Positions 63,946-64,000 of a DNA stretch of 64,000 bases are shown in pieces. Below the pieces are notes generated by a model. The model made no database searches and had not been told where the DNA came from. It saw only the letters and a program-made list of their open reading frames with translations. The first letter of the stretch is position 1; each line of letters opens with the position of its first letter. A program made the position numbers and the translations under genes. Source of the DNA: Rotaria macrura (taxonomy: Eukaryota > Rotifera > Eurotatoria > Philodinida > Philodinidae); assembly GCA_900239685.1 (NCBI GenBank), contig OENT01000017.1:124001-188000 (forward strand), in the 5' to 3' direction.

Positions 63946-64000
63946 CGATGCTTTTCTTTTCTCAAGAGTTTCTTTCCATACAAACAGACTCATCGGTAAA

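Noticed and set aside
1..64000. CRISPR arrays, bacterial operons or a mobile element with intact proteins
   Set aside because: No regularly spaced repeats, and no transposase, reverse transcriptase or integrase motifs found on either strand.

Overview
The window is animal nuclear DNA, AT-rich, with intron-containing genes. Most introns are only 50-75 nt with GT..AG ends, and gene-poor stretches reach about 12 kb. The families present (phosphorylase kinase alpha, MRE11, a dopamine D2-like receptor, a PRD-type homeobox gene, a two-domain small heat shock protein) are metazoan. The compact introns and AT-rich codon use suggest a rotifer, probably a bdelloid. That is an inference from gene style; no species marker was found.

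Layout, left to right. 1-2.3 kb: repeat-like DNA, including a G14 tract and a strong hairpin. 2.3-8.2 kb (+): a 15-exon phosphorylase kinase alpha subunit ending in a CaaX box. 9.85-10.8 kb (-): a small heat shock protein with two alpha-crystallin domains and a heat shock element plus TATA box upstream. 12.5-16.9 kb (+): MRE11, head-to-head with the heat shock gene. 17.5-17.8 kb (-): two exon-like pieces of an unknown gene. 18.3-19.3 kb (-): a two-exon coiled-coil protein. 19.3-31.8 kb: a long gene-poor stretch. 31.8-34.7 kb (+): the D2-like receptor, six exons, one only 20 nt. 35.3-36.6 kb (-): a PRD-type homeobox gene, tail-to-tail with the receptor. 36.6-44.8 kb: gene-poor. 44.8-47.0 kb (-): an eight-exon proline-rich protein of unknown function. 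47-58.8 kb: gene-poor. 58.8-60.0 kb (+): a single-exon GNAT-family acetyltransferase. 63.3-63.6 kb (-): the tail of a possible membrane protein, perhaps a pseudogene. The right edge carries another C-rich repeat-like block.

All splice models were built by eye from GT..AG signals, reading-frame phase and remembered family sequences. Seven of the eight main models sum to a whole number of codons across every intron, and the eighth (GNAT) has no intron. The genes do not form an obvious pathway. The one functional grouping worth noting is the divergent pair of a stress chaperone and a double-strand-break nuclease. The most novel-looking gene is the proline-rich protein at 44.8-47.0 kb.
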